DNA of 64,000 nucleotides, from the NCBI GenBank assembly GCA_010909165.1, contig MU008164.1:310001-374000 (forward strand), written 5' to 3'. This DNA is from Anthoceros angustus. Its lineage: Eukaryota; Streptophyta; Anthocerotopsida; Anthocerotales; Anthocerotaceae. A program made the translations under genes and the position numbers. Shown here one piece after another: positions 46,851-56,292 of the stretch. The notes under the pieces were generated by a model, which ran no database searches, was not told the DNA's origin, and saw only the letters and a program-made list of their open reading frames with translations. How positions within the stretch are numbered: the stretch's first letter is position 1; each line of letters opens with the position of its first letter.

Positions 46851-47287
46851 CATCACCCGCCTCCCCGCCTTTCGTTTTATAATACAATATTCGTTCGCCC
46901 CGCTTTAAAGAGGCGCTGGTTGCGGGCTCCACACGAAGCCGCGTCAGGAATCGGATTTCCGCTCCGCTTGTACGCGTTTTTGAAGTGTGGTTCACATCGA
47001 TGGCGTCGCCGCCTAATCGGCATTCCATACGTATGTATACGACGTACATGGCCGTGTGGCAGGCAGGAAATGGAGCGCGCTGGCAATAAAGGGCGCCAAG
47101 ACTGTCGGACGGCCGTCCACGGCCACGACATGTCAGTTGCTATGTCCTTGCCCCTGACCATGCTAAGGTGAGTCGTGTAATTCTAACCGGTGGGCAAACG
47201 ATTTGACGCCGGTGTGCGAAAGAGGACATGGACCGCGTGACGATGTGCAGCGACTATGCGGATCACCGCTCTGCGGCGATCGATCAA
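46851..47287. other. Unassigned sequence between CACTA-like end and duplication
   Basis: No recognisable gene. Frames are open on both strands in a GC-rich patch at 46,880-47,160, with no domain seen. Confidence 0.35.
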
Positions 47288-47805
47288 AGCATCTTGGGAT
47301 ACCAATTTTTGGCATCCACGACAAACAACGTTGCAATGGTTGCTAGCTAGTGGGAGCGCTCAATGAATTGTGCGTCTTTGCAAAACCGGCACATTCGGGC
47401 ATCATGCAAGACATTCCTCCACCTAGAGGCAGTGCATACATCACATACCAAGTTTCTGACATGAAGTGTGCACAAGAAACTCGCCTTCAAAAACCTCCAC
47501 GTGCACAGGATCGGAAAGACACTTTATTGAATAGTACGCATGCGATCGACCAGCATCTTGGGATACCAATTTTGGCATCCACGACAAACAACGCCGCAAT
47601 GGTTGCTAGCTAGTGGGGCTCAATGAATTGTGCGTCTTTGCAAACACCAGTTCGGAACATAAGACATTCCTCCACCTAGAGGCGGTATACATCACATACC
47701 AAGTTTCGACATGAAGTGCACAAGAAACTCGCCTTCAAAAACCTCCACGCTGGATCGGAAAGACACTTTATTGAATAGTACGCATGCGATCGACACCGAT
47801 GAGCC
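47288..47805 (+). repeat. Tandem duplication, two units of about 264 bp
   Basis: AGCATCTTGGGATACCAATT begins units at 47,288 and 47,552. Both end ATTGAATAGTACGCATGCG. Unit two lacks small pieces at CG-rich spots (GTGGGAGCGCTC becomes GTGGGGCTC) and has a rearranged ACCGGCACATTCGGG stretch. Confidence 0.85.
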
Positions 47806-47916
47806 CATACAAGATCCCTCCCCCAAGGTGTAGCACGCGACTATCATTTCGCCCTAGAGTCGGAAATGCCCTTCGTCATTGCACATGAAATGCATAATCG
47901 CAAACCGCTCCACCTG

Positions 47917-48741
47917 CTAGGTGAATGTAACTGGTTCAAACTGTGGAAGTTTGCACACCACTTGTTGCTTCATAAGCGCCACTATACCACATGCTGAAGG
48001 GGATGTGAGCATGGATCGCAAGGCATACTCTGGCCCTGTCCAGAGCAGGTACCGACGCTCATCCCATTGAGGGCCTCTTTCCCGCACATAGATATGCTGG
48101 CCCCACATCCACTTGTGATATTGAGCCTCTTCTTGCAAAGATGTCCGCAAGTTCCCACAAATCCATTGTGCCTTGTTTGGTGTCGACATATTTTCACCAA
48201 ATTGGGCCACCTTCTGCACTACAAGAACGTCAAACCTGTTGGTCCCTACCATCGCATCGCAATACATTCTCTCCTTGAGTCTCAAACCTCGTGACAATGA
48301 TATTGTCCCGCCATGCTTGCCTCGGTTCGGATCGCCCAAACACGAATATAGCGAGCTCTTTCGCCGCGTAAAGCCCACACCCAACCTTTCCGAGCATGCC
48401 GCCCACACATCCGCCTTTCCCCACCATCTCCGGATGGACCGCAACGGACCATCGTCTTCCAAGCTTGCCCTTGCTGCAAAAAAACGATGATGCATTTCGG
48501 GCAACCCCGATGCCTCCATGACCTGGACCACCCACTTGCCATCTCCCGCTTCCCACACGAACGGTGTCTTCACTGTCCCAAATCGGTAGGCCCAGACATA
48601 CACCTTCTCCTCACCTTCCACGGGCCCGAGGTCCGCGCTCCAAATCGGAGGGGGCAGCACTTCATCCCCTTCGCCCGGGTGCGGAGCCGGCCGCTCAGAC
48701 GGTGTCATAATCCGTTCCTTCAGACGCTCCGATGCCTCCAT
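47917..48741 (-). CDS. Unrecognised 274-codon ORF
   Basis: This is one of the longest uninterrupted frames in the transposon part and, unlike its neighbours, shows no frameshift. The product is Trp- and Arg-rich (VYVWAYRFGTVKTPFVWE, WVVQVMEASGLPEMHH, IRRWWGKADVWAACSERLG) without a signal peptide or membrane segment. The chosen Met follows no special signal. I recognise no family. It lies upstream of, and divergent from, the plus-strand TNP2 remnant, so it may be an accessory protein of that CACTA element, but this rests on position only. Confidence 0.4.
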   Translation of the reverse strand: MEASERLKERIMTPSERPAPHPGEGDEVLPPPIWSADLGPVEGEEKVYVWAYRFGTVKTPFVWEAGDGKWVVQVMEASGLPEMHHRFFAARASLEDDGPLRSIRRWWGKADVWAACSERLGVGFTRRKSSLYSCLGDPNRGKHGGTISLSRGLRLKERMYCDAMVGTNRFDVLVVQKVAQFGENMSTPNKAQWICGNLRTSLQEEAQYHKWMWGQHIYVRERGPQWDERRYLLWTGPEYALRSMLTSPSACGIVALMKQQVVCKLPQFEPVTFT

Positions 48742-49078
48742 GCCGCCTCCTCCCAGCTGCTAAACGGTATTCTATTGGCGGTCTCGACAGCAGGACACCA
48801 CCGCCATGCGCTGGGTGTCTCAGAATGGCCGACATGTCCGGAAGTAAGCCTCTCGTGTTTCTTCCATGGCGCAGCGGCTGATGGCGGAGCGCGGCATCCG
48901 TGAAAACCGCAACACCGGATTCGCGATCGACCACACCGCCTCTTCCTCGCCGCGATATGGAAGAAACGACGCGAATTGTGGAGAACACTTACCACCGGAG
49001 CCGCACTCGATATCGCCTCTGCAGGATGGTGGTTGTCCGCGCCATCGCAGCGTACACATTTAGTACCGCATTTCCGAC
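48742..49078. other. Unassigned sequence upstream of the 274-codon ORF
   Basis: Short frames on both strands, none recognisable. It may hold the 5' part or leader of the minus-strand ORF at 47,917-48,741, since a chain of minus-strand frames continues to about 49,090. Confidence 0.3.
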
Positions 49079-49612
49079 GGGCATGAGTTTTCGCCATAAA
49101 GCACTTGCTTGCCGCTTGGAGAGTTCACAACGGCCGCTCACGCGCTGCCGCCATCGGCGACAAATACTCACCATCGCCACTTCATTCTCACCTCGCCTTC
49201 CTCGCGACACGGGAAAGAAGCACGCCTCCTTCACTCACGCCTTGTCAATCCTCGCGGCACAATGGTCCGACGCCGATCCGGAGTTCACAACGCATATATA
49301 CCGCCATGCCCGAAGCAGTGAAGCACCATTAAAATTCCGCACATTTCCGGGCATGAGTTTTCGCCATAAAGCACTTGCTTGCCGCTTGGAGAGTTCACAA
49401 CGGCCGCTCGCGCCCGATCGCCATCGGCGACAAATACTCACCATCGCCACTTCATTCTCACCTCGCCTCGCGACACGAAGGAAAGAAGCACGCCTCCTTG
49501 TCAATCCTCGCGGCACAATGGTCCGACGCCGATCCGGAGTTCACAACGGCCGCCTCACGCCGATCCGGAGTTCACAACGCATATATACGCCCATGCCCGA
49601 GTGCGGAAGCAC
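49079..49612 (+). repeat. Tandem duplication, two units of about 270 bp
   Basis: GGGCATGAGTTTTCGCC starts units at 49,079 and 49,351. Both contain GCACTTGCTTGCCGCTTGG and end near ACGCATATATACC and CACCATTAAAATTC. Gaps in unit two again fall at CG-containing bases. Confidence 0.85.
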
Positions 49613-49924
49613 CATTAAAATTCGGCACATTTCGCCGGACCGCCAAAGAAACAATCCGGTCTTGGTTCCGCGAGGTGTGTACTTGATGTTTTTACAGCTC
49701 TTTCGTGGATGCGAACGATGATCCGCCGACCCCCTCATGCCGCAGCCGATGCCCATTCTCATGAAGTTGGCAATGGCCACCCGCCACTGCACTGGGGCCA
49801 GCCGATATTCCGCGGTGCTCGCCACGCCGCCGCCGCCCATCGAAATGCGAGTGTGAACTCGACCACACGGCGGATACAGCAGCCAATGCCGGACGGTGTA
49901 TGGTTGTGAAAGAGAGGACATGCT

Positions 49925-50510
49925 CGCGACCTTGATGCGACGCTAGTGGACATCGATGCGGACGCTGTGGACATCGATGCGGACGCTGCGGACCAGAGAC
50001 CAGCGCTGCGGACCTTCATGCCGACGGAGGAGATTCTGGACTTGGATGAACTGCTGGCCGGTGTTCCCGACGCACCGAAGGAGAGAGCATATGCCCGGAT
50101 CTGGAAATGCCCTTGTTCACCATCGAACCTTGCACCTCGAAAGAGTCCCGCTTAATCGCAACCCCGCTCTTGCTTTCCATTCAAACTCGTTATGGCATAC
50201 CGACGCCGCGTCGATGCGGTTGGTGTATGGTTGTGAAGAGAGGACATGCTGCGGACCTTGATGCGACGCTGTGGACATCGATGCGGACGCTGCGACCATG
50301 GACGCCTGCGGACCTTCATGCCGACGGAGGAGATTACGTGGACTTGGATGAACTGCTGGCGCTGGTGTTCCGGCGTGCACGGCAAGGAGAGAGCATATGC
50401 GGATCTTTGAAATGCCCTTGTTCACCATCGCGACCTTGCACCTCGAAGAGTCCCGCTTAATCGCAACCCCGCTCTTGCTTTCCATTCAAACTCGTTATGG
50501 CATACGGCGT
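49925..50510 (+). repeat. Tandem duplication at the 5' part of the plus-strand transposase
   Basis: A roughly 300-bp unit with GACATCGATGCGGACGC, GACCTTCATGCCGACGG and TTGGATGAACTGCTGGC occurs at 49,950-50,200 and 50,265-50,500. The open frame (TEEILDLDELLAGVPDAP; later TATPLLLSIQTRYG-type sequence in other phases) runs into the TNP2 region, so it is probably the N-terminal exon of the transposase, duplicated. Confidence 0.75.
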
Positions 50511-52200
50511 CGCGATGTCGATTTATTGCGTTGTTGGGCTGCATTTGTTGCCTGAGAGGAATTCTCTGCCCAAGTCGATGACGGAGGCTAAAAAGACATT
50601 GTACTCCTTCGGGCCGCACTTCAAGAAAATTCATGCTGTAAATGATCGATGTCGCTGGGCCCCTATGCGGACCACGCGGAATGCATTAAATGCTCTGCAG
50701 ACAGATATGTCGAGGGCAGTGGACTGCCAAACGGCGCTAGGAGAGCTCCCAGGAAAGTTCTGTGGCACTTTCCGCTCAAGGATAGGCTGGCCCGCATGTT
50801 TAGAGCACCGACACCGCATAATGACAACAGACATGGATCTCATGGAGCACATGATGGGTCCATGGGCATAATGGACACACCGCATGAGGTTTTAGATGGA
50901 TTGGATGGCTTTGGCTCTAACCCGTAAACATCCGTCTCGCTTTGCAACGGACGGTTTAACCCATTTGGACACAAGTCCACAACTACATCTATATGGCTGT
51001 TATGCTATTCTTACACAACCTTCCACCATGGCTAAGCACGAAATCATTATACCATCATGCCGCTTATTGTGCCGGGCCCTCACATTGTGCCGAACTTTGA
51101 TGTTTACATGGAACCTCTTTTGGAGGAGTTGAGAGACCTGTGGCATGGGATACCCATGGACGACTTCTCTTCCGTGACACCACGGCCACGCTATGTAGCA
51201 TTGCTTTGCACACCATAGCCGATTATCCGGCATTGGCACACTCCACGGCGGGTGAAGGGTTCAAGGGCATGTGCGGAATGTTGGGATGGCTTAGACTCCC
51301 GGGCCCACCACGTGTATGGAGGAGTACCTTGGCTCTCGGTGGCTTCCGCCCAATCATCCCATGCGCGGGTAGACATGGACCGGTACAACAATGAAGTGGA
51401 GCGGCCTCGTCCCAATCCCCTCGCTTGACGCTAATGGCGTATATGGAAAGAGAGATAATGCACCGGAGTTGAGGGAGAGAGGCAAGTTTGGCACCCGCAA
51501 AAGCTTATGGTTTGATTACTGCCGTATTGGAGACACATGCCGAGGTGGACACAAAGGGATGTTATGCACATTGAGAAGAACAATGCAGAGGCTTTGTGGC
51601 ACCTTGATAGGAGAGAAAGATGATCTACGATCCCGCTTAGACATGGAAGAATACAAGCAAGCATGAGCTATGGCCATTGCTAGAATAGGAGACCTTCTTG
51701 CTCGCCTCAGTATGTCTTATCCAAGCCGGACTTGGATATGGTTTTATGGAGATGCAGCCATACTGCTACCAATCGGATACGCATCAAACATCGCAAAATC
51801 AAGGCGCAAACTGGGAAACCTCAAAGCTCATGATTGGCATGTTGTCATGGAGATTTATTTCCTATTGTCTTACGGGACGAATCAAGCCCTCGATAGATAG
51901 CAAAGTGACGCCTGAAACTATATCGGATATGCCAACGCCGGATTCCGGCATGAGGTTGGGAGAATGCAACAAGAGTGCATCGGTCATGTGTCACCGGAAA
52001 GAGAATTTCCACCCAACTTGTTTGATATTTCGACGCATCTCATTATTCACTTGGTGGATGATGTTGCGGCATTGGGCCCGTAAGTGTCTGGATGTATCCT
52101 GTGGAGAGGTATTTGGGGAGCAGGAAGGACACTATTAGACAGAAACCCGAGGCGATGGCGAGGGATATGTGAGGAGGAATCTTTCTTTGTATGCTAAGTT
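50497..52200 (+). pseudogene. CACTA TNP2-type transposase remnant with DUF4218
   Basis: N- to C-terminal motifs appear in shifting frames: SLPKSMTEAKKTLYSFG and FKKIHA (50,560-50,640), ECIKC zinc-binding pair (about 50,676), KVLWHFPLKDRLARMF (50,753-50,800), FDVYMEPLLEELRDLWHG (51,097-51,150), TIADYPAL (about 51,212), DVMHIEKN (about 51,555), EFPPNLFDISTHLIIHLVDD (52,002-52,065) and WMYPVERYLGS (52,088-52,120). This is the order of Transposase_21 followed by DUF4218 in plant CACTA elements. At least five frameshifts and several stops make it non-functional. It is more complete and less duplicated than the minus-strand copy. Confidence 0.85.
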
Positions 52201-53998
52201 GTACCTTAGTGAACACTATCCTCGTCCTCCCATATTTGGAGCGATAAGTTCATGAAGAATGCGACAGAAAGGCATTAGGCATGGGGACGCCCATACAAGT
52301 TTACGACGCGGAGTTGCACCAGTCCACACTTTCATCTTGGTCCACATCCAAATCTTAGACCCATTCTTGCAGAAGACAAGGAGGAAGTGGAACAAGGAGT
52401 AACGACGAGCCATCTTTTCGTGCATGGATCCATGCCGGATTCGAGCCGGTGGGAAGATTCACCCATCTCACCGACGATGTGGCTGCGATTATGGACGGCC
52501 GTCCCTTTGGGCCACGGCATGTGCACATGGCATGCAAGGAAGCCACCTTCTGACGCCGCAGATTTAAGAGTCGAAAGTGACACAGATGCGGTGTGTTCAC
52601 CCGCACGTCATGGGGACGAAGGGAGCGGACTTACTATGGCCATGTCCAAGAAACTCGGTCTCGCTGGGGTACGAACCACTCATCCCGAAGGTGAAGTGGT
52701 TCGAGTGCAATCCGCACGGCAGATCTCCTTCGCTGATAGAAACGATCATGGTTTCCACCGCGTGTTCACTAGGCGCTATTGTAATGACGGGCGATGATGT
52801 CGATACCCCATTCATATGGCCAAATCAAGTGACCCGATGTATTCTACATGCCGATGGATGATGAAGAGAGGGGTGGGCATTAGCCGTGCCCACTCCCGCA
52901 CGGGGTGGAGGGAGGAGGAAGGAGGAAGCGTGATGGACATCGTGACGGCCGATAGGAAGTGAAACGATCCATTGAAACCCTAACTAAACGAAACCTCTAC
53001 TACCCGCATGTATGGACCTCGCTTACAAGCTCAATTACGCCTTTAGGCTAATAACAAGAGATGCGATAATAGTCGCACTATTCCCGAGATGTCGGATGTT
53101 CGAAGTCAACAACAATTACGCTCTATGCCATCGCCTTCTTTTCCATAAAACTATCCACCAATATGCGTAAGGTGGCGACCTCGGTCATTTATGGCGGGCT
53201 TTGCCGCAGGCCTCCTCCACTTTAAGAAGGACCCACCAAGTGTGAGAAACTGTAGGCTGCATGTCCATATATATTATGCAGGTTGCGATTAGGTCGGCGC
53301 ATCACGCCATATGTGCGACCATGGAGGAATTGGTGAATTGCTGTGGGTTGTCACAGGTTGTGTGTCAGATGGCGAGGGACAATGCATATGCCAAGGGCTT
53401 GGAGGACATGAACTTCCTCCCGGACATGTATCGGCACATGGCACTTCTACGGTCAGGAGTGGAGTGCGCGGCCAGTCTCACCTCCGGCCCAGGCCGGAGC
53501 CACCTGCGGGCGTGACGGCAATCTGTGCGGGCCGCAGGTGCACCAGGCGTGAGGGGCTTGTGGCCCAGATTTGAGGCCCTTCCGGAAGTGAGTGGGTGTA
53601 GGCTGCGTAGTGAGGCGCGCTCCACCATGAACTGGGAGCGCTGACAATGTAGATTTCTTTGTTCTGTCCTTTTGAGACGTAAGCCCAGTGGTGGCTTTCT
53701 TGTGGTCGAATGTAAAGGCTGCTTGTGTGAAGATGTTGTGTGCTATCGCAGGCCTTGAGGCTGCTGACGCCAAATGCAATCGCACGACGCCTTTGGATGG
53801 GCTGCAGCCAGCGTGCAGGCGTATATGGCGCCTCCAGGCGATCAGCCACAAAGGCCTGTATGGCTGTGAAAGGCATGGCGCGCTAGCATGGCTCCTCCAG
53901 CTATCGCCATAAAGGCACAGGTGACGGTTTCCTTATGGCAACCGACGTGATGGGGTCATGCGAATGGATGTGCGATGGCCCATGCCCCACAGCGACCC
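52201..53998. other. Unassigned element tail
   Basis: A plus-strand frame at 52,387-52,797 (GSMPDSSRWEDSPISP) directly follows DUF4218 and may be a degenerate downstream transposase domain. 52,990-53,900 has short frames only (MEELVNCCGLSQVVCQMARD at about 53,321) without recognisable homology. This is probably the 3' part of the CACTA element. I could not identify its right terminus. Confidence 0.35.
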
Positions 53999-53999
53999 T

Positions 54000-54200
54000 A
54001 AAAGAGAAAACCTTGTGTGTCACAACCTAAAAAGAATCTTCACACACACACCATAGGCTTAGTGACGAGATTGGGACACGAGGGGCAGGCGCCCACGACC
54101 GATGTCGTCAAGTGTGTGACAACAAAGTTTTCCACCGTGTCAAGGAAAACTCTTGTCACCATCGAAAAAAACCCTAAAGGGCTTGGTGACGAGATCGGTA
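54000..54200 (+). promoter_or_regulatory. RPL4 upstream region with telo-box
   Basis: AAAAAAACCCTAAAGGGC at about 54,168 contains the AAACCCTA telo-box, a hallmark of plant ribosomal-protein promoters. It lies about 330 bp upstream of the RPL4 ATG. The flanking TTAGTGACGAGATTGG and TTGGTGACGAGATCGG are a direct repeat of about 120 bp spacing. The exact boundary between transposon sequence and promoter is not visible. Confidence 0.6.
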
Positions 54201-54210
54201 TTCCATAGTC

Positions 54211-54490
54211 AGCTAGTTTATGGCCTCCATTTATCTCTTTTCACTTCAAGACAGGTCCTATAAGACCTAGAATTCATAGGAAAGGCAGGTCTTATATAAG
54301 ACCTAGAATTTACAGGTCCTATTCAGCGAGGCTTCTATTCATAGAGGCTTAGTTTATGGCCTCTCGGGTCCTATTGAGAGAGGCTTCTATTCATAGAGGC
54401 TTAGTTTATGCCCTCTATTCATAGAGGCCATAAACTAAGCTGCGAAAGAGTTGCTCATAGAGGCCATAAACTAAGCTGCGAAAGAGTTGC
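54211..54490 (+). repeat. Inverted and direct repeats in the RPL4 promoter/leader
   Basis: GCTTAGTTTATG arms occur at 54,347 and 54,399 (with TAGTTTATGGCC at 54,214), and the complementary CATAAACTAAGC at 54,429 and 54,465. 54,399-54,440 is a nearly perfect 42-bp palindrome. 54,421-54,454 is repeated directly at 54,457-54,490. At 54,287-54,304 an 18-bp perfect palindrome (AGGTCTTATATAAGACCT) encloses a TATATAA core that could be the TATA box. Part of this probably lies in the 5' UTR, so alternative hairpins could form in the mRNA. Confidence 0.85.
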
Positions 54491-54501
54491 CAGGGGAAAC
54501 C

Positions 54502-55838
54502 ATGGCGGCTGCACGCCCGCTAGTGACCATCCAGCTGGTGGAAGGCGATGTCGGCGCAGGAGACGCGAAGACGAGCCAGACGACGCTGCCGGAGGTGTTC
54601 AAGGCGCCGATTAGGTCCGACATCGTGCAGTTCGTGCACACCAATTTGGCGAAGAACAAGAGGCAGCCGTACGCTGTGAACAGCAAGGCGGGGCATCAGA
54701 CGTCGGCGGAGTCATGGGGGACAGGCAGGGCTGTGTCCAGGATTCCTCGTGTTCAGGGAGGCGGAACGCACAGAGCCGGGCAGGGAGCTTTCGGCAACAT
54801 GTGCCGAGGAGGGCACATGTTTGCTCCCACCAAGGTCTGGAGGCGCTGGCACCGCAAGGTGAACATCAACCAGAAGCGGTACGCGGTTGTGTCGGCTCTG
54901 GCGGCGTCCGCAGTGCCGGCTTTGGTGCTGGCCCGGGGCCACCGCATCGAGAAGGTGCCGGAGGTGCCGCTCGTGCTCAGCGATGCCGTGGAGGGCATCG
55001 AGAAGACCTCGGCAGCCGTGAATTTGTTGAAGAAGGTGGGAGCTTACGATGATACGGAGAAGGTGAAGGCGAGCCACAACATCCGGGCTGGGAAGGGAAA
55101 GATGAGGAACAGGAGGTATGTGTCTCGCAGGGGCCCGCTGATTGTGTACGGCACTGAGGGTGCGAAGTTGGTGAAGGCGTTTAGGAACATCCCTGGAGTG
55201 GAGATCGTTTCTGTGGATCGGCTCAACCTGCTGCAGCTGGCTCCTGGTGGCCATCTTGGCCGGTTTGTGGTTTGGACGAAGTCTGCTTTCGAGAAGCTGG
55301 ACTCAATCTTCGGGACGGTGGACAGGAAGTCGGATGTGAAGAAGAACTATACCCTGCCTCGCTCCGTCATGGCTAACCCTGATCTAGCCCGGCTCATCAA
55401 CTCTGATGAGATCCAGTCCGTGGTCCGGCCCATCAAGACGGAGTTGAAGAGGAGAGCCCTGAAGAAGAACCCGCTGAAGAATCTGGGAGCCCTCCTGAAG
55501 CTCAACCCGTACGCTAAGACTGCCAGGAGGATGGAGCTTCTGGCCCAGGCTCAGCGGACCAAGGCTAGGGCACAGAAGTTGGACAGCAAGAGGGAGCAGC
55601 CTAACCAGGTGAGTGTGCTCCTGCTTCTCCCTCTGCATGGATCTTGTCTTAACCAGCTGTGTTACTTAAATGCTATCGTGTGTGTTTATGTGTGTTTGTG
55701 TTTGTGTTTTGGCAGGCCGAGGGGGCTACCCCAGAGAACGTGAAGAAGGCTGGTGAAGCCTGGTATAAGACCATGGTCTCAGATAGTGATTACACAGAGT
55801 TTGAGAACTTCGGCAAGTGGCTCGGCGTTTCGCAATAA
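54502..55838 (+). CDS. 60S ribosomal protein L4 (uL4)
   Basis: RPL4 is a core protein of the large cytosolic ribosomal subunit whose extended loop lines the peptide exit tunnel. Two exons, 54,502-55,608 and 55,716-55,838 (GT-AG intron), give 409 residues, the usual plant length. The start is the Met of [11 protein letters not shown] at 54,502. An in-frame ATG at 54,487 would add only five residues. Visible family features are the tunnel-loop region with [20 protein letters not shown] (about residues 90-110), [10 protein letters not shown], and the basic eukaryotic C-terminal extension. All codons are open, in contrast to the transposon DNA on its left. Next gene: CTF18, starting 455 bp downstream on the same strand. 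Confidence 0.97.
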
Positions 55839-56292
55839 ACTGCAGGCTGCTCTGTGTGCTAGATCAGGCAGCTGTGTGTTAGATCAGGAGCTATGTACTA
55901 GGTATCCTTTTTGATCAGGATGAGAACAATTTTGCTCGGCGGCTTACATGCTATGGTCCTCTCACACTCCAGACAATCTGCGATTCGAAGCTCGCGTTTG
56001 GATTCATTGTTGAAAGCTACATACTATTCGTCGAAAATGGATCGGTTGGTGTGTGCAATTTTTGGTATCTAGTTGATACATCACATCGTGTTGTGGATGA
56101 AGATTTCTTGTCGTCCGCCACAACTGTCATGAGACCCACGCACGTTCTGTTAAATCCGCTGGCTGCCCACAGCAGACCAAAGTGCCTGAATTCGGACTTT
56201 AAAAGCTCGAAAATTGAGCGACAGGTAGTTTGAGAAACCAGCCTGCTGAAAGTCGTGCAAAGCGCGGGAAGTGTGTAGACCGAGCTGCCGCG

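Noticed and set aside
54714-55254. Minus-strand and alternative-frame ORFs over RPL4
   Set aside because: These are shadows of the highly biased RPL4 coding sequence.
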